A stretch of 57,466 nt of DNA from positions 1 through 57,466 of the forward strand of contig NAVB01001387.1 in assembly GCA_002179805.1 (NCBI GenBank). The letters run 5' to 3'. Origin of the DNA: Acanthamoeba lenticulata (lineage: Eukaryota; Discosea; Longamoebia; Acanthamoebidae). The first letter of the stretch is position 1, and the number at the start of each line of letters is the position of its first letter. The notes under the pieces are model-generated. The model saw only the letters and a list, made by a program, of their open reading frames with translations. It did not search any database and had not been told where the DNA came from. This document shows positions 10,929 through 23,337 of this stretch, piece by piece. The translations under genes were made by a program, and so were the position numbers.

Positions 10929-13900
10929 TTAACAACAGAGATGGAACACATGAACGAGATGGTCACAACAGAACGACCCAGAAGGATGGGGTGAGGGGCG
11001 CACCGGAGGGTTGGTGCTGTCTTGGGTTGTCGGCTGGCCTAAGACCACCTGCCCTTGTCCGCCAAAGATCACGGAGGCCTGAGGATTGATGAAGACGCCA
11101 GGTTGTTGTTGCTGCTGCTGCTGTTGAACGCTGGCGGCGGCGGGATTCATCATCATGCCCATCATCGCCGGTTGCATCTGCGGGTTCATCATGCCCATCA
11201 TCGCCGGGTTCATCATCATGCTCATCATCTGTGGATTCATCATCATCGGCGCAGCCTGCATGTAGGGGTTGCTCGCTGCGCCGTCTGGCGTTGCGGTCGG
11301 CGCCATGGCAGCGGCCTCACCGCCCGGGGCCGCCGAGGCAGCACTTACCGGCATGGCAGATGCTGGTGCGAAGCCACGTTAAGGGTGAGGGCAAGCGAAG
11401 ATCATACACAAAGGAAAAGGGACGTACCGGCCGCGGCCATGTAGGGATTCATAGCGGCCATGGCCTGCTGCATGTAGGCCGGGTTCATGGCCATCATGGG
11501 GTTCATCATCATAGCCGCCATGTAGGGGTTCATGCCCGCCGGGAACGGGACCGGCGGCGGAGCCTGGACCGTGATGACCGTCGGGCACCGGTACACGGTG
11601 CGCATGCCCATCGTCGCCAGGGCTACGTATCGGATCGTGTACGTGTCTGCAACCGGGCCGGCCGTCAGCAATCCACAACTTCACGACGACGGCGGCAGCA
11701 GCCCGGGCGGACAGATTGGGGGGGGGGGAAGGCACGTACTGGCCACGTAGGGCGCGTTGATGGTGGCCTCCCCGCTGTCCGCGGTGGGCTGGTGCATGCC
11801 CTGCACCTGCGTGTCGGTGGTGTCGCTCACCGGAAAGATGCCAAAGTACTGGAAGGAGTCGGGCCGCGCGCCAGGCCGGAGGCTCCACTTGATCGTGATC
11901 GGTTGGCCTGCCGTTATCATCAAATCACGACGATAATTAATTTTTTGAAATAAAAATAGGAGAAACGCGAACCGAAAGCCACGGTGGCTGGCGAGACTTC
12001 GAAGCTGAGCACGTCAGCCTCGCTCATAAACTCGTCCTTGACTTCCAGCGGTTGCTGCTTTATCACCCTTTGACCCCAAACCCAACAAACACGAGCGGAG
12101 ATGTGCCGTCAGAGATCTAAGCGAGAGGCACGGCGGGACCAAGGCCAAGGTACCTCTTAGTGGGGAAATCATAGATCACCAGGGCGTATCGGCCCGCCCA
12201 GTACCAGCCATCGGCCTGCCACGTGTCCTCGAGCTCATCCCGGGTCATCTCTGCGCTCGTGGTGACAAGTATGACCATCAGTTGATGATGCGGCTCGTGG
12301 CCGCCCCAAAAAATCGGGCGCACCTTCTGTAATGGACTTGGCCAGGATGAGATCCAGTTCGGCGGGATCGTCGTCCTTGCGCTTGATTCCCCCTTGATCA
12401 TCCGTGCGGGCCAGCAAAATGGCGAATTGGGAGCCTCGCGCTACCTCGGCGACCTACAGAGCGACCTCGAGTGAGCAAGGTACACGACAGACTCGCGGCA
12501 CAAAATGGGATCTCGGGGAGCAACGCACCGCCCAGTGCACGGCGAACGGCTTGCCCAGCGGCACGGTCGCAGGTGCATCCAAATGGATGTCTTCCGCCTC
12601 TGCGTCCATGAACAAGGCCATTGATGTTTGAGTCACACCCTCTCCCTCATGCTATTGACGTTGTTGAAGGAGAGTTGACGTACGCAGCAGGCGGGTCGTG
12701 ACTTCAACGGAAAGGAGGAAGGGGTTGACGTTGATGGGCTGTTCCCTTCGCTCCATGCGGAGCGTGTACTTGCCAAGCATATTGAACGAAAAGGGCTCGC
12801 TTTCCCACTCCCCGTACCACATCTGGTTTTCTTCATCTGCGCGCACGCAAACATTCCAGAGACGTCACACGTCAGACCGTCCATCCCGTCACCTCCACAG
12901 AAGAGGCCCGTACCGAGCTTTTCGGCATGAGCCACGTTCCAGAATTCTGTGCACACCGATACGACACATGACCACCACAGATGAAAGCTCAGCGCTGGTG
13001 ATCGGTGGCGCTGGAGCAAAGCTGGTCAAGCACAGGTCCACGCACCTCGGCATTTGCTCTCGGACTCTTTATAGACCGCGATGCCGCATCCCTTGAGGCT
13101 GAGGAAGTTGGGCCGCGCCCACTTGAAGCGAATGCTCCGCCCAAAGCCCACGATGAACCTGCACTCGCCCCGCCACAAGCCAATAGCGCAGAGAGAGTCA
13201 ACACCAGAGTCCCTTGGCCAATCCACAACGGGGCGGGCATGTGCGAACTCTCGGGGCTCGGCGCTGAACTCGCTCTTCCACACCCGCAGCTGCTTCTCGC
13301 GCTTGGCGAGCCCGCGCTTGGACACGGCGTCTGCCGGCAGGGCCGGTGGCCTCGCCGCCTCGGTCTCATCCACGACGGCAAAGATCTGGGCGTGTGGACC
13401 GGCGAAGATGCTGTGGCGAGGAAGAGAGAGAGAGAGAGAGATCAAGAACTGATTCGAAGTTCAGAGCGTGGGATGCGTGAGTGTACCTGCGGATCGGGTA
13501 GCGCTTGTCGGCGGAGCGCTGGCCGAGCGCCTGCAGCTCCAGCGCCAGTTGCGGGATGTAGACGTCGTAGCCCCAGTGATAGACCTCGCCTTGGTCGGTG
13601 AGCGCGCAGCAGCCATAGTCTCGCGCCGCGATCTGGACCACCCGCTTGCCCTTGAGGTTGCCCTGCACGGGGTCCAAGACCGGTTCGGGGCAGTCGTCGC
13701 GCTTGAAGGCCGCGCCCATGGTCACGTAGTTGACGCGGTCGGAGCCTTGGCCTGCAGCCACAACGACCGATTGGCCATGCTGTGCGCATCGCGGGGGGTT
13801 GGGGATGTGGATCGATCGACGTACCAAGGACGCCGCGGTGGCCGCGGCCCCAACAGAAGACCTCGCCCTTGTTCGAGAGGAGCATACAGAAGCCGCGCCC

Positions 13901-16900
13901 GACCGCTGCAGCCACGAAGAAGTGCGGCAGCAGCATTTCCACGAGACACGGCTCCGGGAACGGCTCACCTGCACCACCGCCGCCGGGCAAACGCGCGTTT
14001 GAGCCTTGATCAGAAGGGAAATCAAGGTCGTAACGTACTGAAGCGCTTGACGCCTGGGTTCTCGCCCCAAACCCAGACCATGCCCTCCTCCGAGATGGCG
14101 ACGGTCATTAGGCCCCACGAAGCGATGGCGCGGATGGGCTGGCTAATGCCAGCGAGCTGCACCGGGTAGGAGTGGTTGGTGAAGCTCTTGTCCAGCTGCT
14201 TGAGGCTCTCCGTATTCTGGCCCCACACAAACACCCGGCCGTCTGAGGTCACCGCCTTGCTGTTGTTTTTGCCGCAAGCGATGTCCACGATCGTCTCGCC
14301 CTCCAGGGCCTCGATGAGACCCACGTGCTCGAAATCGGTCTCGGTGCCGCGGCCGAGCTGGCCGTGCTTGTTGGTGCCCCAGCTGTAGACCGCCCGGTGG
14401 TCCTGCGTGAGGGCCAGCACGTGGTGGTCATTATCGCTGTCGTCAATCACGACCTTGGCGATCTTTCGGCCGACCAGTGCGCTGATCGGCTTCGGCTCGG
14501 GGATGACTATGTTTTCCTGGTACGAGCCCAAGTTGTGGCCCAGCACCTCCACTTGGGCCTCCTTACTCCACGAGTAGATCTCGCCCTTGCCTTCACTCGC
14601 CCGAAAACCCCATCCGAGGGCGTAAGTCGACATGACGCGTGCGGAGTCGCGACCTAGGTTTGCAGGTACCTGTGACGACAAAGTTGACGGCCCTCTCGGG
14701 GAACCTCTGCCAGCGTTCGATCGACGCCACGAACGTGATCTCCTCGCCGGTGAAGCGGTCCCACACCCGAACTGAACCAAATCCCCGCCCCCTCATAGGA
14801 TGAGCCGAGCTGCACGTGTGTATGCTGTGTGGGCCAACGGCCAGCGAGCGGTGCGCGTACCCTTAGCCTGGTCTCGGGGGTTCGACACCACTGCCGAGTA
14901 CTGCACCAGCTGCTTGTCTGTGTGTGTGTGTGTGGTGAACGCGAACAACGAGTTAACACGCGAACCCAATACACAAGGTTGGCAGTGATCATGTCGGAAC
15001 GGGACTCACCGGCGTTGGAGCGCAAGACCTGCACGTAGGTCGAGGCGAGGCACGACTTCTGGGTCGGGCCGCATGACTCGATGGTGATCAAATACGTACG
15101 CTGCGCATGGTGGTGAGAGCGGAACTTGCAACAGTTCCTCGCGCAGCCCAATCCAGAGGTGGAGGTGGCCGTACCGGGTCGAGGGCAGCCGATTCGAAGC
15201 GGGCCGAACCACTGGTGGCTCCGTTCTCGATGTCGTGGCTGCGCGTCACCCGCACATGTGGTCAACAGAAGGGCGGCGGACATGCGTCTGTTGGCCTCGA
15301 GAGGGAGGGAGCACCTGGCCAAGGGGTTTTGCCTCTCAAGGATTTGGTCACGGCTGGACCGAGGGTCCGAGCCCACGTCGCTCTCGCCCCAGTTCTCGTG
15401 GCTGTAGAGTCGCAAGTGGCGTGTGCCTCTTGCATTGAAGCCAAAGGCCGACCTGCCGTCCCTATGTGGCGCGCGCACGGTCGACCACCACGTCATCATC
15501 CGGTTGTGAGCAACCTGCGGTGGATGGTCAGGCGGGACGACGCAGGCTAGCACGTGCCAGTTCACCACGATGGGCTCGCCTTGGACCACTTGCACGGACT
15601 CCAGGCGGAGCGCCGGCACTTCCTTCTGATTGCTGTGGCCCGGACAGCCGTGAGCCATGAGCTGGATGGCGATCCCGCATGTGACGAGGGGCAGGGGACG
15701 GGGGCACCACGTACAGAAAGGCCGAGTGTGTGGGCAGCGGGACGTTCTCGCGCATCGCCTCAGCTGTAGAGACCATGAATCCGGAGATCAGGCCGTCGCT
15801 GAACTCCAACTCGTTGAACTGGCGCTCTGTTGCATGGCCGTGCGTGCGGACGAGGTCCTTCAGTCTCGAAGCAAAGCTGCACAACAGGTCCAGAAGGGAG
15901 CGAGGAAGGCAAATCACACGTACTCTTCTCGAGGAAAAGCTTGGCCCGCTGCACGGCGCTGTCCTGCGGGGGCGAGCGATAATCGTACCCGAGGTGGCCG
16001 TCGCAGCCTAAAAACTCGCGGAAATCGGATCCCTTTTGGACCAATGTCGTTTCCCGAGTCCGGCGGCGGGCACGTCCGTGAGCGAAAGCTGAGAAGGGGA
16101 AGAGGGGGGGGGGGATGGCGGCATGACGTACGCCACACAGGGCCCTAACGCCCGGTTGCTCGCGGAACCGCTCCTGGAACTCTTTTTGGCCATTGCCGAC
16201 AGCCAGCAGGACCGGGATGTCCACGCCCCAAATGGCCACCTGCATCTCCCTGTCCAGGGCGGGGCCAAGCAAGAGAAGAGGAGGAGGAGGGGGGGGGATG
16301 GCCGTGAGTCAAGAGCGCAACAACAGTTGGCTGGCGAGCGCGCAGAGTCGCGATTTTTACCGAGTGCTGTAGGGGGAAAACTTGAAAAAGAGGGCGGTGA
16401 ACTGCGCGCTCAGCACCTTGAGCGTCTCGTAGCGGTGCAGCTCGTACGCCAATTGCCTGGTAATCGCCAGATGAGGGTCGCATTGAAACGCAAACAGAAT
16501 AGAACGTGATCAACAACAGCACGAACCCGAGCTTGTCGAGGATGATCAGGGAGAGCGGGTGGCCAATGGATTCGTTCTCCTGGATGCCCTCGCCGTAGAT
16601 CCGGTTCGCGACCAGCAGCGAGTTGTAGTAGTCATTCATTGCTGTTGTCCGTTTGTCGCCTGGTGTCAGCACGAGCGAATGGGGGGGGGGGGCTGCGGGA
16701 GAGCAAGTCAATCTCGCGCGCACAACGGCGCACCTTTGGTGTGCTCGCCCATCGACTTGTAGATGTCGCCGCGGAGGCAGCGGGCGAAGAGGAACACCTC
16801 GAGCGGCAGCTCGGGGTAGTCGGACAGCACTTGCCTCACCTCGAGGAGGGCTTGCGCGTATTCGCCCAGCTTGTGCCACACGCTGGCGATGCGCAGCCGG

Positions 16901-19900
16901 TTGGCGGCCACGCGCATGTTGCTCTGCCCCAGAGTGCGCTCTGCGGTGTGCTCGCGCTCGGCGCTTTAGCACGGGGCTCAAGCCTCGCGCGGTGGGGGCT
17001 GTGGCGCACCGAGGAGATGACCGATCTGCTGGAGCATGCGGAGCTTGATCCGCTCCTGGCGCTCGGCGAGGGAAGAGCGCGGCGATTGGGGCTCGGCCTC
17101 GGCAACCACTTGGTCCAGGGTGTGCTGGATGGTCCGGGTCATGGCGTCGGTGAGCGACGATTCGGAGATGAGTTCGTTGATGATGGGCACCACGCTCACA
17201 AAGCGCATAATCGTGAACGGGTTGGGCGAGTTAAAGTCGGGCTTGAACCCGTGCGTGAATCGGATGCCCAACTGGAAACACAAACAATTGCACAATCTGG
17301 CATGTCAGCACGAGGGGCGGCATCGGCGCGGCGGGCAAGGAAAGCGGATGAAGACCTGAGCCTGGAGTCGGCCCTGTAGAGAGACCTTGAAGGACTCTGA
17401 GCCGATCAGCTCCCACGCCTGGTTGGCGGTCTTGAGATCGAACTCGAATTTGGCCTAAAGAGAATAATTAGCCCCAAAAAGGCGACAGTCTACATCCTGA
17501 GGCCGAGTGCGATGGCGACGTACGAGCAACTGCGTGCGGACGAGCGAAGCCCAGTAGACCTTGCCGGCGAGCGAGTTGCCAAGCAAGAAGTTGAAGTGTT
17601 TCACGATCTCCCTGCGTTGCAGAGATCAGAGGCTTAGCCAGAGCCAAACCCAAGTCGGAAGGAGGAGGGCGGGAAACTGTACATCGCCATCTCTTGGTCG
17701 GACTGGGCCGTACGCATGACGCCTCGCAGCACCGACTGCGCACCACCAGCACAAACCGGCCACATGGTCAGGCGTCGCCGTAGGAAGACTCATGGCAAGG
17801 CCGCGCATGTGCGTACCTTGACCGAGCGCGTGATCATTTCGACCAGCACGAGGGTGCGCAGGGAGGGGTTGACCAGCGTTTTGGCGCGCCACATGTGGCT
17901 CAGGAAGCGCATGTTGACACCTGGCGCACACAAAACACCATCAAACCAAGTCGGTCGCTTGGCAGTCAGACGCTGCGGGCTGAGCCTGCTTTGGAGCACC
18001 GCGTACCGCACTGGTGCATGAAGTAGGTCAGCTGCCCGCCGTCGAGTGGGTGGAACTGCTCCTGGAGCAGCGTGATCGTCCTGCAGGAAGAGAAGGGGGG
18101 GGAGGCAGGTAAGTCGAACGAGGTCAAAGCCTTTGAGGTTCGAGCCGGTCAGCGTACTGGGGGATCCGCTTCTGGACGAGGTAGTTGCCCGCCTCACGCG
18201 CCTCCCTGATCGGGACGACCCCTCAAAGTGAGTCTGTCGTGCCGCTGTGTCCGCGCGCAGCAGAGAAAGAGGGGCAAACCTGTTGTGCTCGGCCCACTTG
18301 TCTTTGCCAAAGCCAGTGAAAGCGTCGGACGAGATGGGCGTCCCGGTCTTGGGCACGTACTCGGCCAGGAATTCGCCACGGAACAGGTTGTACAGGCGCT
18401 TGCCCTGGAACCTGCGGTGATGCGCAGGCTTAACAACAGGCCTGAAAAATCACGAGGAGAGACACGAACCCGCCGGGGATGATGATGGCGTTGCCCTTGA
18501 TGTCGCGGTCGGCCAGGTAGGTGGCCACTCGGTTGAGCTCCCCGCGGCCCTCGTGGAACATGGTGCCGCCCATGGGCAGCGGACACTTCTGGATGCGGGA
18601 GGCCAGCTGATCGTCGCTGAGCTGGCTGTAGTCCTCCTCTTCCTCCTCCGGGAGCTGGAAGACGAAGCCACCGTCTCCGCCAGCGCTGTTGGCGTCGGGC
18701 TTGGGCTTGGGCGCAGGGGCCGGCTTGTTCCGGTCGCGGTCCTTGGCCTGGCTGACGAGCAGCTGCCGCGCCTCCTTCTCGTACTGCGGGATGGTGAGGT
18801 TGATTGAATCGATGATGGACAACGAGGTTGGGTCCTCCGTCTGGTCGGCTCGCACGAGCAGGGCCTTCATCACCGAAGACGGCGGCGTGGGCGGGAACAC
18901 ACGAGCCGTGTCCAGCACGTACAGGCGCCCGTCCTTGCCCAGATGGCCTGGAGAGTTGACGTTAGCTTGAGGTCACAAGCGAAAGGCCACAAGCAGCAAA
19001 CCTTCAATGTCGCCCGGGCCGTAGATCTTCTTGGGGTTGCGGAAGCCGACGACATGGCCCTTGATGCCCATGAATTGCGCGGCCTCCTTCATCAAAAGAT
19101 TCATTTTCTTATTGTCCGTGTGCACCGTCTGCGCGCCATCAGCGCTGCCGTAGATCAGCGTGTCCTACGAAGGCGCCAGATATCATAACATATTCACGTT
19201 CCAGATCAGCACATGGGCGAAGCATCACACGGTGCCCCCTTTGGGCCAAACACGCACCTTGGCCAAGGGGAGGACCGAGGTAGCGATCAGGCGATAGCCC
19301 CTTCACACAAACCAGTGTTAGCCATGCACCGCGGCAAAGGAGGGAGTGAGAAGGCAGGCGTACTTGTAGTCGATGAGGATCATGAGGGGCACGTGCAGGT
19401 CCCGCTTCTCTTTTTTGTCGATGAAGTTGTAGTAGGCACGTAGGCCGTTGAGCTCCAGCGCAGCCGACTTCATCGCAAATTCTGCAGTTGTGGTGGATGG
19501 GTTTGGGTGAGTTTGCGGCTTGGCCTGAGCAGGTCTCGTGGTGAGGCGCACCATCGCCGCCATAGTAGCCATGCAGATCGAAGCAAAACTTGAAGAAGAT
19601 GTTTTCATAGAGGAACCTGAACAAAACAAGAGAACGATTATGATTCAAGGAACTTGAGGAATCCCTCGAGGGAGGGGTGGAGAGCGCACGCACTTTTCAC
19701 CGCCTGCCTGGCCACCGGCGTTGATGGGCGGATAGGCCTTCCTATGCTTGGGCAAGTGGACTGAAAACGGGCCAACAAGCAGCGCAGAGTACAATGCACA
19801 AGGTGCGCTTGAGCCGACCAGAACAGCGCATGGAAAATGAAGGAGGACAGGTGTTGGGGGGGGGGGAGGGGCGAAGCTCTACGCACTCTCGTTGATGATG

Positions 19901-21756
19901 GTTTTGCCGATCTCGGAGGCCTTTGCTTGGAACTCGCTGTATGCCACCATCGCGAGGTACAAGTAAGCTCATGAACAAACAACATGTGGGAAGTGGAGAA
20001 GAAGGAGGACAAGGCCCGTACAGGAAGAGCTTGTAGATGGCGTAGGTGCGTTGCAGGACCACCTCGGGATCACTCCCGAGAAGGGGCTCACAAAGGCTCT
20101 GAAACTCTTCGTTCCACTGGCGTCCGGTTTGCACCGTCGTGGCCTGAGTTCGAGACGGGTTGTGTTGAGCATCGTCGTCAGATTCATCCTCCGAATCTGA
20201 TGCGAAGGCGTCCGATTCACTGTCGCTGTCCTGATCGGAGTCCGAGGTTGATGACATCGACCGCGAGTCGCTGTCGCTATCATTGTCCTCGCTTCCGTCA
20301 CTTTGATCATCGTCACTCTCGGCTCCATGGGGCTCGGGCTGATGGACACGGGGAAGAAGAAGAAGAAATTAATTCACACCCTCTGCAAACCAGAGCTCTT
20401 GGTCGAGCGTACTCGGCTGCTTTGGGCCACCTCGGCGTAGGCCTGCGCGAACACGTGCACAAGTACCGTAGACACAAATTGTGAGCAAAGGTAAGGACCA
20501 ACGATTTAGCAAGAACGAATAAAAAGGAGAGCTGAATACGGAGGGCTGCGAGTCATCAGTGTCGCCGTCCTGTACGCCACGACATTGTGCACTGTATTAG
20601 AATGGTCCTTGGTAGAGTCAGAGAAAAGGCGTACAAGAGTGTCGCGGGCGTAGGCTTCGGCGAGCTGCTCCCGCGTGCCCGTGGCCTTCTTGGTGGCGTT
20701 TTGTGTCGGTTTCTTCTTCTTCTTCTTGGGCTTGGGCGTGAGGGTCACCTCCGCGTAGCCTTCCTGCTTAACAAACAAAGCCCAGTCAGTGGGCATGAAC
20801 AATCAAGAGTTAAGCAGCGCAAAACACGTACGCCGGTGCCAGCGTAGGCTGCAACGGGAATCGTCCGTGTGTCCTGCACGGAGGCACAACAGTTAGTGTT
20901 GGACGACGGTTGATGGAGGACAGAAGAAGTCAACAACGAGGGCGGCGCACTCTTTCCGCCTGGAGCTCGCGCTCTTCGTCGGCCGTGAGCGCGTAGGCAT
21001 CATCGAGGGCGGCCTCTTGAGCCGGTTCGATGTTCTCCTCAGGGTTGTTGCTCGGCTCGTAGCAGTCGAACCCGTACACGCTCTTCATCTTGGCGTTCTC
21101 TGGACACATTGAAAAGACCTGAGTTCACAACCCCAGCAGCACACCCGCTTGCATTTGGTATTCGTACCGTCGTCATCCGTCAAGCTGTACGCTTGCGCCA
21201 ACGCCGCCTGGTCACCTTGCCCTTTGACAAATCAGAAAAGATGAGCAAGTTGTGGTCGTACGAACAGCTGCCTAAACAGGGTACCTTCTTGAAGTGGTGG
21301 CTCAGCATAGACCGAGGCTGAGGCCTGTTCACCACCGCCATAGGCATCCATTGTGTCGCTCGTGGCGTGTGCTGCCTGGGTGGGAGTCGAGAAGAAGCGC
21401 AAGCAGGGCTCGCCCCCTTCGGCATAGACAGAGGAATTCGCAGAAGACGCGCCGTACGGATTGAACTTGGCCACTCGCTCCTGCTCCTCTCTTTCGCGCT
21501 TCAGCAACTCCTCGTCCACGTCAAAAAGAGAACTCTTCTTGTTGTTGGATTTTTTGGTCTTTTTCGATTTCTTCTTCTTCGTTTTCGTGGGCTTCTCCGG
21601 ATCTTCATAAGCGCTTGCCGTCCCGTCATGGGCGGCGTAGCCTGCAGCCACGTCTCTTCTCTCCTCAAACTCACTTTCGCCATTTACTTCATCATAGCCC
21701 GTAGTTTTTACCTCATCTTCCACTTCGTGAGTCGGAGGTTCAGAGTAGCCGTCCAT
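10929..21756 (-). CDS. Giant multidomain protein: Tyr-rich/acidic N-region, CLU, TPR, Ig-like, RCC1, Ig-like, Met/Gln-rich tail
   Basis: 48 exons join in phase to about 2412 residues. Ends: 21756-21285, 21221-21168, 21099-20951, 20873-20832, 20763-20635, 20569-20540, 20442-20413, 20338-20022, 19936-19887, 19760-19694, 19616-19552, 19481-19364, 19300-19258, 19164-19002, 18947-18470, 18411-18280, 18205-18158, 18080-18007, 17920-17817, 17735-17683, 17611-17524, 17454-17356, 17271-17010, 16940-16734, 16641-16527, 16456-16361, 16249-16132, 16032-15920, 15876-15715, 15632-15554, 15514-15315, 15238-15175, 15100-15010, 14917-14861, 14771-14670, 14590-14039, 13968-13825, 13751-13487, 13410-13046, 12946-12914, 12836-12684, 12641-12529, 12453-12324, 12250-12154, 12067-11973, 11907-11740, 11646-11428, 11362-10929. 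CLU is at about 365-935 (YGSADGAQTVHTD, GHLGKDGRLYVLDTAR, ISSDAFTGFGK, GVNMRFLSH) and TPR-like helices at 1025-1100 (KLGEYAQALLEVRQVL). RCC1 blades are at 1490-1810 (YSWGTNKHGQLGRG, GEVFCWGRG). Beta-rich Ig/SKICH-like segments flank RCC1. CLU proteins bind mRNAs of mitochondrial proteins; any such role here is inference. A split into two genes near 15658 is the main alternative. Confidence 0.68.
11103..11127. repeat. CAG/CAA-type triplet run encoding polyglutamine
   Basis: GTTGTTGTTGCTGCTGCTG on the plus strand; on the coding minus strand it encodes about eight glutamines in the giant protein's tail. Confidence 0.9.
11128..11640 (-). repeat. Methionine-rich low-complexity coding stretch
   Basis: Two adjacent exons of the giant gene repeat MNPxM-type units (MNPYMAAMMMNPMMAMNPAY; MMMNPQMMSMMMNPAMMGMM), with methionine at roughly a third of positions over the densest part. 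Confidence 0.85.
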
Positions 21757-21942
21757 GCTCTGGTCCGTCAATCAATCAAAGAAACGCCCCCTGACTCCCG
21801 CGCCAAGTTTGCCCTTTGTGGTCGAAAGCTTTCACGCCAAAAGCAGCGACCAATACCAAGCTCTATCTGCCAAAATAAATAATTCTAATTAAAACGATGA
21901 ATTCATCGTCCGAGCTTAACGGCACTCTGCTGCATGCCTCGC

Positions 21943-22980
21943 TCAGGAAGGCTGCTGCTGCTGCTGCTTTGGCTTGCCGTCGGGCGTTGTTGTGTAGAGC
22001 GTGGTGTCAATTCTGTACATGTTACCATACTGGATGGTCGGCTTGTGCCTCTCGTCCACCTCCGTGATGCACACCGCTATGGCTGCACAAATCCCCCGAA
22101 CGACGAGTCAGCACAGTGTTGCACGCTAAGGTTCATTGGAGAAGTAGGAGAGGGCATAAAGTACTGTCAGCATCCATGATGCGGTACGTCGTTGTGACCG
22201 TAGAGGAACGAATGAAAAAATTGAGGATAGCCACCGACGTCTTGTCCATAAACTGACCGTGACAGACATCACCTGTGGCCATGCATCACCGACAGCGTGA
22301 GCGCAAAGTGCGGGTGGGTGGTGTGATGTGTCATGACGTACCGCTGTACTGCCATTCGAGCGTAACGTCGTTGTTCTTGGCCTTGGGTTCAAACTGGAGG
22401 AACAAGACAACGCCGCAAATTAGCACGCAGGTGAGGTGCGCATGACGCGCAGAGCAAGACGAACCTTCATGATGTACCCAAATTGCAGGTCCTGTTTTTC
22501 TAAACTCTTACCAAAGCTCCACTTGAGGTATCTGTAGCAGCGAGCCGTGTCAGTGCTCTCCACAAGGGCAGGAACTGTGGCCGGAGCGGTACCGGACGCC
22601 GGGAGTGGTGTCCATGCGTTGATACTCCTCTATGAGCACGACCGTGTTGCTTGTTCGTACGTGCGAGAAGGTGCCGCCAAACTCTCGCCACTCTGTGCAG
22701 TGACAGCTCGCAGATAAGATCACGAGTGCGCAGCTCAGCGCCGATGAGGGAAGTACCCAGATTTCGCTTCCAAGCCCCCACGAGGTATTTGTAGAAATCA
22801 TCATCGGGCAAATTGAACTGTAGCGAGACAGTTAACGCATGCAGAGGTCAATTTTTTGCGATGTAATAAAGTACTTAAAGTAAGAAGAACCTTATTGCTT
22901 CGCCTTGTCGACTTTGGAGGTTCACGGGCGTCATCGCGAACGACGCCCAGCCGTCTGTGCAGGCCATTCCTCCCCTCCAT
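21943..22980 (-). CDS. Small lipocalin/nitrobindin-like beta-barrel protein (tentative)
   Basis: Seven exons, 22980-22891, 22817-22757, 22692-22593, 22531-22465, 22393-22342, 22272-22165, 22082-21943, join in phase to 205 residues. A basic leader (MEGRNGLHRRLG) is followed by YKYLVGAWKRN, which resembles the Gly-x-Trp start of lipocalin-like barrels. Alternating beta-strand patterns come next (NTVVLIEEYQRM, DVTLEWQYSGD, TVTTTYRIMDADT, IQYGNMYRI). The tail contains five glutamines encoded by a CAG run. There is no signal peptide, so it is probably cytosolic. The fold is inferred from pattern alone; no ligand residue can be assigned. Confidence 0.55.
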
Positions 22981-23337
22981 GCGCCGGCGTGCTGGGCTAG
23001 AACGAATCCACGAGCCGTTTTGAGGTTTTCTATTCTCATTTCTTCACGGAAGAGAAAATGCGTTTTTCTTCCTCACTAAAATGCCTTGCATTCTCGCATC
23101 AAGGCTTCGCTGTCCTGTCCTCCTAACGCTTGCCCAAGAGAACGGGCTCGCTATGAACCACCTGCACGAGAGGCGGTGAACCAACCGTGAAGCCGCTGTC
23201 CACAGTGCAGGTGTAGATAGTGTCTCTTTCATTTTGCAGAATGCGCGGACCAATAGCAGACCCGCGATTAACACCGGAACACCACGGCAAACCAGAAGCT
23301 TTTCGTGTTCACGCCGGTGGAGGACGGAGAGGACACG
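22981..23337. promoter_or_regulatory. Shared promoter region of divergent genes
   Basis: 357 bases separate the start codons of the lipocalin-like gene (-) and the HGSNAT-type gene (+). Both promoters must sit here. I see no clear TATA box or known site. Confidence 0.4.

Noticed and set aside
15554..15658. A separate gene starting at ATG 15658 for the Ig-like/RCC1 part
   Set aside because: The upstream exon has no credible end and splices in phase to 15632; there is no room for a promoter. Kept as the main alternative, not as the call.
16978..16980. Stop codon ending the CLU protein after LLGAPQPPPREA
   Set aside because: A normal-sized intron starting GTGCGCC at 17009 removes it and joins in phase to TPR-like sequence, which CLU proteins carry at this place.
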